Part shown: in pieces, positions 10,038 through 22,304 of the stretch
Position numbering within the stretch: the first letter of the stretch is position 1
How the letters are laid out: each line of letters starts with the position of its first letter
Assembly (NCBI GenBank): GCA_037039925.1
Contig: JAXRKP010000803.1
Coordinates: forward strand, 142,501-206,500
Reading direction: 5' to 3'
DNA: 64,000 bases
Source: Doris montereyensis
Lineage: Eukaryota > Mollusca > Gastropoda > Nudibranchia > Dorididae
Notes under the pieces: model-generated
Database searches by the model: none
Seen by the model: the letters and a program-made list of their open reading frames with translations, nothing else
What the model was told of the DNA's origin: nothing
Program-made: the position numbers and the translations under genes

Positions 10038-11950
10038 TTAATCTCTTATTGTTGTGTTTCTGATTTTGTCTCTTTTAGTTTTCCCTACTACTCTTCTTAA
10101 ATGTTTCATTTCGGCTGCCTGCACTCTATTGTATTCTCTGCTGTCTAATGTCCATGTTTTGCTGCCATAGAGAAGAGTAGGACAATAAAGTATGTTATAT
10201 ACTGCCATTTTGGTTTTTGTTGACAATTCTTGTTTACCTACAAAAGCCTTTCCTAGATGGTTATATATTGCACTTGTCTTTTGGATTCTCTGGCTGATTT
10301 CTTCTCTTAGTTTTCCCTCTGAGTTAATCATTACTCCTAGGTAGTTGTAGCTTTGAACTTGTTCTAAGTTGTCTCTGCCCAATTTAAAATTTTGTGTTTT
10401 AGCTTCCCTAATTACTAGTATTGTTTCTGTTTTCTTTGCATTTACTCTCATTGCTCAAAATGTTGATATTCGATTGAAGATCACTTTCTGATTTTCCAAA
10501 ATGAAACTAAATCATCGGCAAATGAAAGTATTGATACATTTACTGGTTTGATCTTCCACATACCTAAATTCATTTGCTTCATTTTTGATGATGCCTTTGC
10601 GACTGAATTCATACATGTGATAAACAAATAGGACTTAGGATACAACTCTGTCTTACGCCATATATCTACATCAAATTCTGTAGATATGTTTCCAGTTAAT
10701 CTCATTGCACTTGTTGGTTTCTTGTAAAAGCATTCAATGGCTTCTATTCAATTTTGTTCTACGTTGTGTTCTTTTAAGGAATGCCATAGTTCGTCCCTCC
10801 ACACAGTGTCAAATGCCTTTTCTAATTCAATAAAACACAGTTGCAAGTCAATGTTTCTCTCAAGGAATTTTTCTATTATTTGTTTTATTGTAGATATGTG
10901 GTCTTGTACACTTCTTCTTGGTCTAAATCCACTTTAGTGTTCTTCAATCTGATCCTCTACTCTTTTCCTTAGTCTCATTTCCAGAATCCTGGCATACGCT
11001 TTATCTGGTACGTTATAGAGATACACCTCTATAGTTTGAGCATTCGATAGTTGATCCTTTCTTGTATATTGGTACTATCGTTCCTTATTCCATTCCTTTG
11101 GCACCTGTTTGGAATTCCATGCTTATTGACATATTGCATGTAGTAGTTTGTCTGCATCTCTCCCTTGGTTTTTAATCATTTCTGGATGAACGTGATCTGC
11201 TCCTGTGGCTTTTCCTAATTTCATTTTTTCTCATAGCTGTTTCGTGTTCTTCCATTGAGATATCTACATCTTCAGCTGTCTCATCTCGATTACTTGTTAC
11301 TCTTAATAATTGATCTGTACTCTTTGTTTCATATGTTCTATAGAGATTATGTAATTAAAAATACTTTCTCCACGTCTCCTTTCATTATTTCTCCTTTGGC
11401 GTCCTTAATTTGTCGTATTAGGCATGCGTCGGTCTTGCTCATGATCTTCAATGCCCACCAGAACAGCTCTTGATTTCCTTGATAGCTTTCTTGAAGTTTT
11501 TGTCCAAACTCTTCCTATCGTTCCTGTTTTGCTTTCCTAACTTCCTCTTTGGCGATAGTTCTTTTACTCACGTAATCTATCTTATCCTCTGGTCTCTTTG
11601 TTTGCAAGTATTTCGTCGATGTATCCTTCGTTTCTTTGATCTTAGTCTTGACATTTTCACTCCACCATGCTGTTTTTTTCTTATCTCCTTTAATTTGTTT
11701 CCTACCACAGACCTCTTCAGTACAACTGAGGAGGATTTCTATATTATATTTACCCTTTTTCTTCTAGTGTGCTTTCGTTCAGATCCATCTGCCTTTCACT
11801 GATAGATCTTTTTATCCTGGATTGGTAATGATATATGTGTTATATTATTGGCTTACTTAGTTCTTCTATTTTGAGTTTAGTAGCTTTCTTCTCTTTCCTT
11901 TTCCGTTTGTTTTCTTCAGTTAATAATCTCATTTTGGCTATCACTTGGTG
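10038..11950 (-). pseudogene. RTE copy A reverse transcriptase, decayed
   Basis: RT homology is spread over several frames. The fingers and palm lie between about 11950 and 10740. MRLTGNISTEFDVDI starts at 10705 and the catalytic FADDLV box lies near 10510-10530. A 137-codon open stretch (10038-10451) holds the thumb-like region with YNYLGVMINSEGKLREEI and the tail with LYGSKTWTL. The FADD box keeps both aspartates. Frame changes near 10455-10480 and upstream prevent one continuous product. Copies C, D and E align to parts of it. Confidence 0.85.
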
Positions 11951-12059
11951 ATGGTCAAGAAATATTTCAACTCCTCTGTTTACTCTTGCATCCATTGTAA
12001 TGTAAAAAGAGAGCTGCTAGCTATGTAGTCTATGATTGACTTTTCACATCTGTCTACAT

Positions 12060-12699
12060 TTACTCTAGTATATTTGTGGATATCTTTATGAGGAAAAATG
12101 TGTTAGCTATTTTCATATTATTCTTTAGACAAAAATCTATAAGTCTCTCTCCATTTCGAGAAGTTGTTGTTTCTCCTTCTTTACCTATTACTCCTCCTGA
12201 TGTTTCTACATTATTTTCTACTCTAGCGTTTACATCTCCTAAAACCATTAATCCGTGTTTCGGCTTAGGATTCTCTGCAGCTATTTGTAAATCGTTTTCG
12301 AAGATATCTTTTTTCTTCTTGTGTGGCATCTTCGTTTGGTCCATAAATTATTAATAATTTAATTTCTCTTGCTTTTGGTTTAATATTTATCTCTAATAGC
12401 TGTGGGCTTATAAATTTCCAACTTTCTATTACATTTTTATGCCTTTTATGCACTAGGATGCCTACTCCTGTTCTAACTCTATCTGTGACATCTACTCTTG
12501 AGGACCTTAAAGTATGATTTGGTCCTGCATTTTCTATTCCTTGTCCTTTTTTCTTTGTTTCTGTAATAGTCAAAATGTCTACTTTGAATTTTTCCATTTC
12601 TTCAGCTAATTGTAACTCTTTTCCATTAATTGCCCTAACATTCCATGTTCCAAAAATCACAGTCCGCGTTCTTTTCCAGAGCCGTCTTCGAAAGTTCAA
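12060..12699 (-). pseudogene. RTE copy A apurinic/apyrimidinic-like endonuclease domain
   Basis: Two overlapping open frames (12265-12699 and 12060-12344) together carry the APE-type endonuclease landmarks: GTWNVRAIN near the start (the Asn motif), LTITETKKKGQG (catalytic Glu motif), VGILVHKRHKN, LLIIYGPNEDATQ and, in the second frame, VLGDVNARV (GD.N motif). A frameshift in a run of A and G near 12290-12330 separates them. The enzyme nicks target DNA to prime reverse transcription. Confidence 0.88.
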
Positions 12700-12998
12700 A
12701 CCGGTTATATCATTGTATATATTTATTTGGTTTTGGATAAGCAGGGGATTGGCCCACTGTACCCTAGGAAGATGGTGGGGCTGCCACCTTGAGCCCCCCT
12801 ACCGGGCCTCGTTATTTTCTGTCAGGGTTAACTTCCTTAGCCTCCGGGTGCTCAAAACAGTCCGTAAGGCAGCAGGTTGTTATTTTCTGTCAGGGTTAAC
12901 TCCATTAGCCTTTGGTCAACAAAGACCCGCTTGCAAGGCAGCAGGAGACTTGTGGATGGCAGGACCGCCTAATCCCCGTACCCATCCACTGCCCGGTG
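12700..12998 (-). promoter_or_regulatory. RTE copy A 5' region with tandem 68-bp units
   Basis: The minus-strand 5' end of copy A contains two units, each ending with GTTAACCCTGACAGAAAATAA. In plus coordinates GTTATTTTCTGTCAGGGTTA occurs at 12811 and again at 12879, 68 bp apart. The same arrangement occurs in copy B (17306 and 17371) and copy C (62149 and 62215). It probably corresponds to the element's 5' UTR and promoter (inference). Confidence 0.6.
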
Positions 12999-14079
12999 TT
13001 ATGTATATATGTTATGTATATATTCTTTATGTATGTTTTGTATGTATGCTTTGTATGTACATTATGTATATTATGTACGTATGTATATGTTATGAATATA
13101 TGTTATTTATGTATATATGTTATGCCTGTATATTATGTACATATGATATGTATGCATGTTATGTATGTATGTTATGTATGTATGGTATGTACGTATGCTA
13201 TGTCTTTATATTATATATTTATGTATTGTATTTGTATTATGTACGTGTATTATGTATGTATGTATGTTATGTATGTATATTATGTATGTATGTTATGTAT
13301 GTATGTGAGGTATGCATGTTATTTATGTGAGTTATATATATACTTAGTGTATATGTTATGGATGGATGTTATATATCTATCTTTATTATATATGCAATGT
13401 GTGTATGTTATGTATGTCTGTATGTTAGCTATGTTCTGTTTATATGTTTTGTATGTATGTATGTTATGTATGTATTTAATGTATGCTGTGTATGTATGTA
13501 ATGTATGTATGTTATGTATGTATGTTATGTATATATGTATTGTATGCATGTTATGTATAAATGTTATGTATACATTGTATTTATGTATGTTTTATGTATT
13601 TTTATTATGTATGTATGTTTGTATATGTATGCTGTGTGCATTATGTATGTTATGTCTTATGTTTTGCACGTGGAGGCAACAATATAAACAAAAAGGCCGA
13701 ACAATGTAGTGGTGTGTTTTTGAAAATACGTTTATTAATTAAAATAGTTCAAGTATAGTCTTCTACATATATGTTTGTTATGTATCCATTTTCTGTATGA
13801 ATTGTATGTATAAATGTTATGTATGTAAGTTATATAAGTATGATATGTATGCATATAATATATGTATGTTTTGTATGTATGTTATATGTGTATGTTATGT
13901 ATGTAACTTATGTACGTATGGTATGTATGTATGTTATGTTTTATGTTATGTGCATATGTTAAGCATGCATGTTATGTATGTATGTCATGTATGTATGTTA
14001 TGCATGTGTCATGTATGTATGTTTTGTCATGTAATTGGTGTATATTTTGTATATAATTGGTGTATATATGTTAGGTATG

Positions 14080-14143
<64 letters not shown>

Positions 14144-14335
14144 TATGTTATGTATTTATGTTTTGTATGTTTGTTAGGTATATTTTGTATGTATCTTGTG
14201 TATGCATGTTATGTTTGTATGTTATGTATATATGGTATGTATGCATATTATGTATGTATGTATGTAATATATGCATGTTATATATCCGTTTTATGCATGT
14301 TATACCTGTTGTGTATGTATGTTATATATGTATGT

Positions 14336-14372
<37 letters not shown>

Positions 14373-14585
14373 ATGTATGTATGTCATTTATGTATTGTAT
14401 GTATGTGATGTATGTTATGTATGTATGTTATACATGTATGATTTGTATGTTAACTTATGTTTTGTGTGTTTGTTATGTATGTATGTGTTATATGTGAATT
14501 ATGTATTTTTGTTATGTATAGATGTCATCTATTAATGTTATGTATGTATGTTATGTATGTATGTTATGTATATATGTTATGTACT
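12999..14585. repeat. TATG microsatellite tract with two TA runs
   Basis: Long imperfect (TATG)n and related (TGTA)n sequence with pure TA runs at about 14083-14141 and 14341-14369. A non-repetitive island at about 13668-13790 breaks it. Open frames here encode only Met-Tyr-Val-Cys repeats and are artefacts of the simple sequence. The tract sits directly outside the 5' end of RTE copy A. Confidence 0.95.
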
Positions 14586-17198
14586 CAAAGATACATTACA
14601 TGAGCAGCCGTATTAACAGGAATTATGTTACATTAGGTAATTTTTTGCATCAGACATACCAATTGGACTCAAACAAATGCTATATTGTAGCAAAGAAATT
14701 AAATATTATTGTCAAAATGAAATAGTGTAATTTATTGAGTAAAATTAATAGGTCTATATTTCTTAAACTTTTCCCCGTTAATATACAACTATGTATGATA
14801 AAGTGAATTCCTACAATGTTAGGAATACCGTTCTCAAGGAGTCATTGCATAGACGTGAACCAACATCCAAATTACTTAAAAGTTAAAATCAAGACAAATT
14901 TCTGCTTAAATATTGCATTCTGTTTCCTTGTGTGTCATGTGAGTACCTGGGTTTCTATATGTGGCTTTCCGATCCAAATGTTTTTTATTTAACGAGAAAA
15001 GCCATCGAGAGGTGCATCCCCTAAGTATACTGACGATACTCATCTGTTCCCGAGTGAAGTTAGAGTGGAGGGATAATTCAGTTTAAATATTATTTTCGGA
15101 GGCTAAAATCATGTTTTGAACTTAAGTAAAGTACAGAAAGAGGGAAGATCTCGGATTATCCCATCTATGGAGTATATACAACTTCATCCACACACGGATT
15201 TTATTTCGTGGGTTTGTGTTTGCCCCGTTCTTGCTAAGACCATTAATTTAAGGGACAGATTTACCTCAGGTCACCCTAAGCCACGACACCACAACGATAT
15301 ATAATCACAATAATTCAAGACGCCACTTCACCCTACCTCATTTAGAACAATGGCAACATAAATATTGTTTCAATTTGTATTTCTATCCATGTATGGAATT
15401 TGAATTATGATTGATACATATTATGATAAATGACTTATCTATAGCAGGTCAAAAGGTGCCATTTTGTATCTTAAGAAATAATAAGATAAAAAAGGGATTA
15501 AAAGTAGAAATCAGCTGCAACAATAACAGCGTATTTTAAACATTCACAATACAACCGGTATAGTTTGAATTTGCTTATTCAAATTGCTTTTGAGCAATTA
15601 TTCCTTGTGCATTCCTCGTGTAATGTCCATCTATCTGGGGTAATGTCAATAAACTGCCTGATTGCTTCCTTTTTAACCTCAATCTTCTGTAATAATATCT
15701 TCTTCCTACTTCTTTTCATGCAGCATTGGCAACGACCACCTTGCGTAGAGCTATTTTGTACCATTTGATTTTGACAAAGTCAAGTTCTCAAGAGTTTGGG
15801 GAGAGTGTAAGTCAAAGAGAATTGGTAGCGTGGCTATACATTTTCTTGTTTCTTTTCTTTGTAGCCAACAATTTTCGACAAAAACATCCCCTTGACATGC
15901 AATGTCTTCAATTCCCCCATACCCATAGAATTTCTGTTAACAGTTGAGTCGACAATACTGTCCACAACCATACTTTGTACTTTTCACCTCCTGGTCTTTT
16001 TCCTCTCTGAAACATTTTTCTTTCAATGGCTTCTTTTCTTTTCCTTTTCCCAAATACTTTTCTTTTTGCCTGTACGCATTTCTTCGTTGTCAATTTGGAT
16101 GGTTTGAATATCTGCCTCGATGGATGACGACATTGATGGATTATCATTCACTCCTGATTTAAGAATTAGAAATGAAGATGAAGTGTCAGTGATCGGAGAA
16201 AGGATCAACGTCCTGTTTTGACAATATTATATTTGCTTATGGCAGACATGATTCTGAATCAAACGAATCTTCACTTTGGTTTATATATGTGAATTGCTGG
16301 AGAGCTTCCGAATCAGACAAATCAATATCCTCTTCCATAAATCAATCCCCAAGATGGAGGTTGGTTCAGAGAGTACTCAGTCTAGGAACCGGAGATGCAG
16401 GACTCAGTGGGGCATCAACTCAAGGAGATATGCAGGAAGTCTGATGATTTCCCATGTAAATAAAAACTTCACACGATGTAAAATTAAAGTCGCTCAGGGG
16501 GAAATCCTGATATGAAAACCATATCTATTATGGCACTTAGCAGCAGCCTTATACAACTCTTTTAAAAGCTTGAGTGTCAGAATTACGACGAATGACGTCT
16601 GTGTATTGAGCACAAGAGAATGCTAGTTTGAAGAGATGATCTCATTTGTAATAATAATAATAATAATAATAAGTGACTGGTATGATTAAATTATTACATT
16701 TTTGCACAACCAGACATGAAGCTTAACTTCAACCAACCTGTTACTCCTCCAGAAACTATATCCTTTGTAGCAAACCATCTGAAACCTCAAAACACATTAG
16801 ACTCAAATGGCACCAACCTCACTGAAAAGGAACAAGACATGGCCAAGCAATGACTTGGCTCCGATAGGTTGGGGTATTTAAAAAGTTGCACAGAATTTTA
16901 AAGCGTTGCAATATTTTGCTCTGCATTGTATTTTAAACTATATCTTTAAAAAATTGAAACATGAATAAGGAAATGTCTACCCTGAGTTCATTTTAGGGAA
17001 TTTTTTTTTTTTGGTACTGGCTGACGAGAGCGGACATAGAAAGACTGACATTTACACCTAGATGAAAAATGAAAAGTATATTCATCGCTCAAAAGCAAAT
17101 ATGATTCCGATTTAATGCTGTCGTCCTCAATATCCCTTTAAAAGCAATATTATTTGCAATACCGCAAAAACAACATTAATGCGTTATATAACTTGAAG
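14586..17198. other. Unassigned intergenic DNA
   Basis: No gene was recognised. A stretch at 15560-16210 has overlapping open frames on the minus strand (for example 15908-16147 and 16023-16208) with basic, lysine- and arginine-rich sequence, possibly a decayed transposase. A stretch at 16714-16850 reads as about 45 open codons on the plus strand (contains MKLNFNQPVTPPETISF). An ATA microsatellite lies at 16650-16671. None of this supports a named product. Confidence 0.35.
16650..16671. repeat. (ATA)n microsatellite
   Basis: Seven or so ATA units, perfect, in otherwise non-repetitive DNA. Confidence 0.9.
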
Positions 17199-18258
17199 TC
17201 CGGGCAGTGGACAGGTAAGCACCTGTACGGGAAGTAGATGATCCCGCCCTCCACGAGTCTCCTGCTGCTTTTCAGGGGATCTTGGCTGACCAAACGCTAA
17301 GGGAGCTAACCCTGACAAAAACAACCTGCTGCTTTTTATGCCGGTTTTGAATGACCAAAGGATAAAGGAGTTAACCCTGACAGAAAATAAGAAGGCCTGC
17401 TAGGTGCTTCAGGGGGTAGCCCCACTATCTACCTAAGGTATAGTGGGCTAATCCCTTGCTTATCCAAAACCCAATTGATTCAGAGAAATGATTCCAATAC
17501 AACCGGCTTGACCTTTTAACGACGAACATGGAAACAAACACGACTGTTATTTTTGAACAGGGAATGTTAGGGCAATTAATGGAAAAAAGGTAGAATTAGT
17601 TGAAGAAATGAAAACAATTCAAAGTAGACATTTTGACCATTACAGAAACAAAGGAAAAAGGACAAGGAATAGAACATGTAGGACCAAATCGTATTTTAAT
17701 CTTCTCAGAAGTACATGTCAAAGATAGAGCTAGAACAGGAATAGGCCTCCTAGTGTATAAAAGGCATAAAAATGTACTAGAAAGTTGGATGTTTGTAAGC
17801 CAACAGCTATTAGAGATAAATATTAAATGATTAATTCAGGAAAAACTAAGAGAAGAAATCAGTCAGAGAATCAAATAGGCAAGTGCAATATATAACCATC
17901 TAAGAAAGACATTTGTAGGTAAACACGAATTGTCAACAAAGACAAAAGAATGACAGTATGCAACGAAGTTTATTATCTTCTATGGCAGCGAAACATGGAC
18001 ATTAGACAGTAGAGAATACAACAAAGTACAGGCAGCGAAATGAAATATCTAAGAAGAGTAGTAGGGACAACTAAAAGAGACAAAATCAGAAACACAACAA
18101 TAAGAGATCAAACCAAGGCAGATGGCATAAAAACGAAGATAGAAATAGGTCAATTGAGACGGTTTGGGCATGTAAACAGAATGAATGATAATAGAATAGC
18201 TAAATCAGTACACAGTGCTAAAGTTCAAGGTAAAACCCACAAGGCAGACCTCGGCAAA
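17199..18258 (+). mobile_element. RTE copy B, internally deleted and 3'-truncated
   Basis: The 5' end (GGGCAGTGGACAGG) and the tandem 5' units match copies A and C. The endonuclease start is open at 17633-17830 (TITETKEKGQG, GIGLLVYKRHKN). At about 17828 the sequence jumps from the endonuclease directly to the RT thumb (GAAAAACTAAGAGAAGAAAT), skipping what in copy A lies between roughly 12390 and 10320. The tail homology (18040-18250, with KRDKIRNTTIRDQTKADGIK) stops near 18258 without the simple-sequence 3' end. The copy lacks the catalytic RT core and cannot be autonomous. Confidence 0.85.
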
Positions 18259-18792
18259 ATTCTAAACTATCAAAATTACATATTAACTCAATAAACTTTG
18301 CTTTTGTTTGAATCTTATTTTGGCAACTCAAGTATTTTAAGTAGAAAAAGATACAATACCTTATGCTCTGTATTGTAACAATTTCACAAACTGGGTTGCC
18401 AAGTATTGTAACCCAATGATACCAGATTTAGGCAGCCATTTATTCTACACCTTTAAAACACAACAGTATGGAATTGTTTTAATAACTCCTTTTATATCAC
18501 TACAGTGCCCCTGAGCATTTTAGAGGTGATGGGTTACCTGCCCTTGGTCATCATTATGCAAAAAGGTGTTTTTTCCCAGAAACTCGAGTTACAATAGTTG
18601 AGTTGCTACACTGCGGTATGTATGTTATGTATATATCTATCTATCTGTTTTCTGTCTATCTGTCTATTAATTTATCTATCAATCTAACTGTTGTATGCCC
18701 GTCTTTATGTAAGATAATCAAGTAATATCGGCTACTGTCACAACAGATGTTTGGAGGTTGAGATTCCATTGATGAGAAAGATGTATCTTGTG
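18259..18792. other. Unassigned spacer with CTAT/CTGT microsatellite
   Basis: An imperfect (CTAT)n/(CTGT)n run lies at about 18630-18690. The rest is non-repetitive and I recognise no gene in it. Confidence 0.5.
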
Positions 18793-19187
18793 CATCAATC
18801 AATCACTGTGTACAAATCCCAATTTCTATTACCATCAATTGATCACTGTGTACAAATCCCAATTTCTATTACCATCAATTGATCACTGTGTACAAATCCC
18901 AATTTCTATTACCATCAATTGATCACTGTGTACAAATCCCAATTTCTATTACCCTCAATTGATTACTGTGTACAAATCCCAATTTCTATTACCATCAATT
19001 GATTACTGTGTACAAATCCCAATTTCTATTACCCTCAATTGATTACTGTGTACAAATCCCAATTTCTATTACCATCAATTGATTACTGTGTACAAATTCC
19101 AATTCCTATTACCATCAATTGATCATTGTGTACAAATCCCAATTTCTATTACCATCACTTAATCATCGTGTACAAATCCCAATTCCC
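18793..19187. repeat. 40-bp minisatellite derived from the end of lectin gene 1
   Basis: GTGTACAAATCCCAATT recurs every 40 bp exactly, at 18808, 18848, 18888 and so on to 19168 (ten units). The last unit is the actual 3' end of the lectin reading frame at 19155-19195. Read on the minus strand each unit spells the final codons of the lectin (GNRNWDLYTVIN) followed by TGA. So the array is a tandem amplification of the gene's C-terminal codons plus stop. Confidence 0.93.
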
Positions 19188-19891
19188 GTTATCGTCTGTG
19201 CCACCTCTTCGAAAAGAACGTAGAAGTTTACACGTCCTGTTGACATGATTGACCAGAATGTGCTGACACGGCCATCCAGAGTGTTGGACACACAACCTAG
19301 CACAGTCAGTAATAGTTGGTGTTCCTTCCATAGTTTCTAGAATAGTCGCTGAACCAATGGCGTTTGGTTCTTTATCAAGTCGCCAGGAGGTTGGTTGAAA
19401 AGCTTCAAACTCACACAAAGATAATGCAGTGTCACCAAATTTCACAAGCCTGATGTATTGTCCTCTAATGGGCCTCTGACAGGGAAAGTAGAAAGTGGCA
19501 GCTCTTGGAACTGGGCCAATTTGCCTTGTGCAGATCGGAGATAAATTAGGTAAAGAAAAAGTTCTAAGATTTCTTGGGTCGTCTGAGGAAACTTCCACAA
19601 TAAAGTTTGATAGCCTTTGTGATTCCTTATATCTGTTAGTGATCTGAACTGCTGATATTGTGTAGACCGCACCAAGATCAACCATCCACCATGTCAAAGA
19701 TTGTGCCCGAGTATGGCTGCAACTGTCATGCTTATAGTCTGGGTTTCTGTTACCGTCCACTGCATACTTTGACAATCCATTATAGCTAATACTGATTTGA
19801 CTTGTTCTTTTTTTAGAGCTACGTTTAATCTGACATCGTTGCATAGTGTATCATGCAGCACTAGTGCTAATATTAACCAGCCTTGGTACAT
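19155..19891 (-). CDS. Secreted F5/8-type (fucolectin-like) lectin with C-terminal apple-like module, lectin gene 1, frameshifted
   Basis: The start at 19891 (MYQGWLILALVLHDTLC) is a plausible signal peptide and sits directly after a splice acceptor. A fucolectin/F5-8 type C domain follows, with KYAVDGNRNP, CSHT, TWWMVDLGAVYTISAVQITN and LCEFEAF. A C-terminal Cys-rich part (TITDCARLCVQHSGWPCQHI, then TCKLL) looks like a PAN/apple module. Eel fucolectin binds fucose with His52, Arg79 and Arg86 (family knowledge). Here a His and an Arg have the same 27-residue offset, and a second Arg lies 6 rather than 7 residues on, so sugar binding is possible but unproven. A one-base shift near an A7 run at about 19808-19814 splits the frame after the signal peptide. 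It could be a real lesion or a sequencing error. The gene lies next to its own 3'-end minisatellite. Its paralogue is at 62984-63738. Confidence 0.8.
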
Positions 19892-19908
19892 CTGAAAAGA
19901 TAATGGTT
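19892..19908 (-). promoter_or_regulatory. Probable 3' splice site immediately before the lectin 1 start codon
   Basis: On the minus strand the sequence reads ATTATCTTTTCAG and then ATG. A pyrimidine tract with AG directly abutting the start codon suggests that an intron lies in the 5' UTR. The same configuration precedes the start of lectin 2. Confidence 0.55.
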
Positions 19909-21179
19909 AAGGGCTTTACAAAAAGTTCATACGTTCTATACCATTAAAAATCATGTTAGATAAAAAGAAAAGAAAAAGAAACAAGAATAACGAACCCGCA
20001 ATTAATATTTTTGGGGTCTTATTTCAGACCGATGTTAAACAAATTTGGATATATGAGATGCAAAACTTGCCATGCGCCATCTTTACGTCTTGTGAGTTTT
20101 TTTTTCCACTCTCTCGTACTTTAAATAAAGAGTCTTCTGATGATGATATCTTTTTTTGTTCAGAACTGACTATATCATTTTATAATTCAGCTCTAAACAT
20201 CGAATTGATCGCGCTTTATTTAGAACTAAGGGGAAACAAAAGTGATTTTCTCAAGTATTGTTTTTGGGATATAGCGGTTTATGCATCTCACCCCCTCATA
20301 GTGACCAGAAAAAGGGACAATCTAAAAAAGTTGAGTAACTAAAATAAATTTTGATCGATTGAAGCAAAATTAGGAAATATATAACTCAACCAAGTAGACA
20401 ACATTTGTGTAAGTTATGAAGAAATTGAACAAGGTACCGTAGAATGGCTGCTTTTTTTAAATTGTACAAATCAGCTTTCACAGAAAAAAGGCACACATTA
20501 ACTCAACGATACGGAATAAACTCATGAAGCAAACGATCAAATTTAAACTCCAATTGTAGATATACAAACTACAAACACATTTCATTCTATTTTAAATTTC
20601 AGTAACATCAAATTGACATTAAATGAACTGATTACGTTTACATGCATTAGAAAATGTTAATTGTTTTGAATGTTATGTTATACATATTTCAATCACGTAA
20701 TGCTTAAATGTGTGTTATCTGTTTATGTGTAAAGAATGATTTATGTATACCAATAATGCGTTGTATATTCCATTGTGTTGAAGGAATGGTGAAACACCAA
20801 AACAATGTGCCACTTTTTTGGAGAATAAAGTTGTATCTTAATTTTACATACGTCTCCCTCAGCTGTACACAGTCCTGCCCGCGCTTCAGAACGGTTTGTA
20901 CAACTTGCAAACACCTTGGCTTTCTGGTGTGGCAATATTGGAGTTAAAATGTTGTTTTAAATTTTCGATTGTTTTGAGGGTGTTGCCCATACACTCAGTC
21001 TTTCAGGTCCCCCCACAAAAAGAAATATAAAGGTTGTTGTAGGTCCGATCGGGTATGTGAACCATTGCAACATGACCAAATCTGATCGCATAAAGACACA
21101 TACAGCAAGTACAGTGTCTCATTTAATTCAATAAATTTCATACAACAAATCTTGATCTACTCTTGAAATTAAAAAAACC

Positions 21180-21395
21180 CACGTTTTCATGTCAAATTTT
21201 GAAGAAGGACGTGCAAAAGAATTTATTTATTTTTAAAAATTGTCGTCTTGTTCTGATTAAATTGTAATGTTGACAATGAATAAAAAAAAAAACGTCATTA
21301 TATCAAATTTGAAGGATTTGCAAAAGAATTTAATAGTTTAAAAAAATATTGTCGTTTTGATCGGTCAAATTTTAATGTTGACAATGAAGCCGATC
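21180..21395. repeat. Tandem duplication, ~110 bp unit, diverged
   Basis: Both halves share, in order, TCAAATTTGAAG-like, TGCAAAAGAATTTA, a T/A-rich gap with TTGTCGT, and TTAATGTTGACAATGAA. Identity is visibly imperfect, so this is an old duplication. Confidence 0.7.
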
Positions 21396-21794
21396 AAGCA
21401 TCTACAAACAGAGGAGCTCGGTTACAAAATCATGTCTAAATGTACATCTAACTAGACTATTTTAATAAAAACAAGTCGTAAACATACTCATAAATTTGAA
21501 TGGCACTACTTGTATAATGCTACCATGTGAAGGAAAGGTAAGGCAATATGTATGAACTCACATTTCTCATACTGATTTCAATCCTATAATATGGCCAGTT
21601 GTCGCTTTCAACATATTATTATTATGATATTACTACTTGACTGAGACCGTGGCAAGTTAAACCTCATGCATCCGCTTAAATAGAGAAGCGTTGAAATAGC
21701 AGGTGAACGTGAGCTTTAGAACCAAGTTCATGAATACAAAAACTCATCTCGTATGCACACCGCAAACAGATGGTGAAAGTAAAGGAACAGTGTA

Positions 21795-21905
21795 CTTACA
21801 ACTGACACAGTATAATTGTTACAATACCGTAATGTTTTTGTTCTTTGTGGACAGGTGACTTGCAACTGACGCATTATAATTGTTACAATACCGTAATGCT
21901 TTTGT
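21795..21905. repeat. Tandem duplication, ~64 bp unit
   Basis: ATAATTGTTACAATACCGTA appears in both copies, each preceded by CAACTGAC and followed by ATG and a TTTTG run. Confidence 0.75.
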
Positions 21906-22304
21906 TTCCGTTCTTGCACTCTGTTCAATAGTTTTAGAAACATGCAAAAAATTGTTTTAAAAAAAACAACCCAAAAACCCATTCCAGAACAATGTTTAAA
22001 TTCTATGCCGTGAAAATTATGAATGCTAAGAAAAGTCATGGCGGCATTGTTTTCAACCCAGACCACATCCAAAACGTATCGAATATTGATTGTCTCGTGT
22101 TTCAGGCGTGGATATTGACAATAAGAAATACAACTTGCCTGTGTTGAGTAGTTGACAATAATAGTAGGTTATTGTCACAGAAAGGATGACTGACTCACGT
22201 CCAGTACAACCAAAGCACACTCTAAGTAAATCACCAGACTCATAGTGTGCATGTATTATCGATGTTGTCATTTCTGTGAAACAAACCAGTAATTCGGAAC
22301 TAAA

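Larger units (their letters stand above)
9767..12998 (-). mobile_element. RTE-type non-LTR retrotransposon, copy A
   Basis: The most complete of five related copies here (A to E). Reading on the minus strand: a GC-richer 5' region with two 68-bp tandem units (12998 to 12700), an APE-like endonuclease (12699 to about 12060), a reverse transcriptase (about 11950 to 10050), a short C-terminal tail and a 3' end in GATAAAGAAAG-like simple sequence near 9767. The single-ORF endonuclease-RT layout with a short microsatellite-like tail fits the RTE clade. Frames are broken in several places. No clear target-site duplication was found. The 5' end abuts a TATG microsatellite. Confidence 0.88.

Noticed and set aside
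12912..14535. Open frames of 100-265 codons rich in Met, Tyr, Val and Cys
   Set aside because: They are translations of the TATG/TA microsatellite with no complexity beyond the repeat.
15560..16210. Possible piggyBac-type transposase tail on the minus strand
   Set aside because: Segments such as KWYKIALRKVVVANAA reminded me of piggyBac C-termini, but no catalytic region, order of motifs or terminal repeats could be supported.
19953..20342. A 129-codon open frame on the plus strand
   Set aside because: No signal peptide, domain or homologous pattern is visible, and it lies in AT-rich intergenic DNA upstream of lectin 1. Probably chance.
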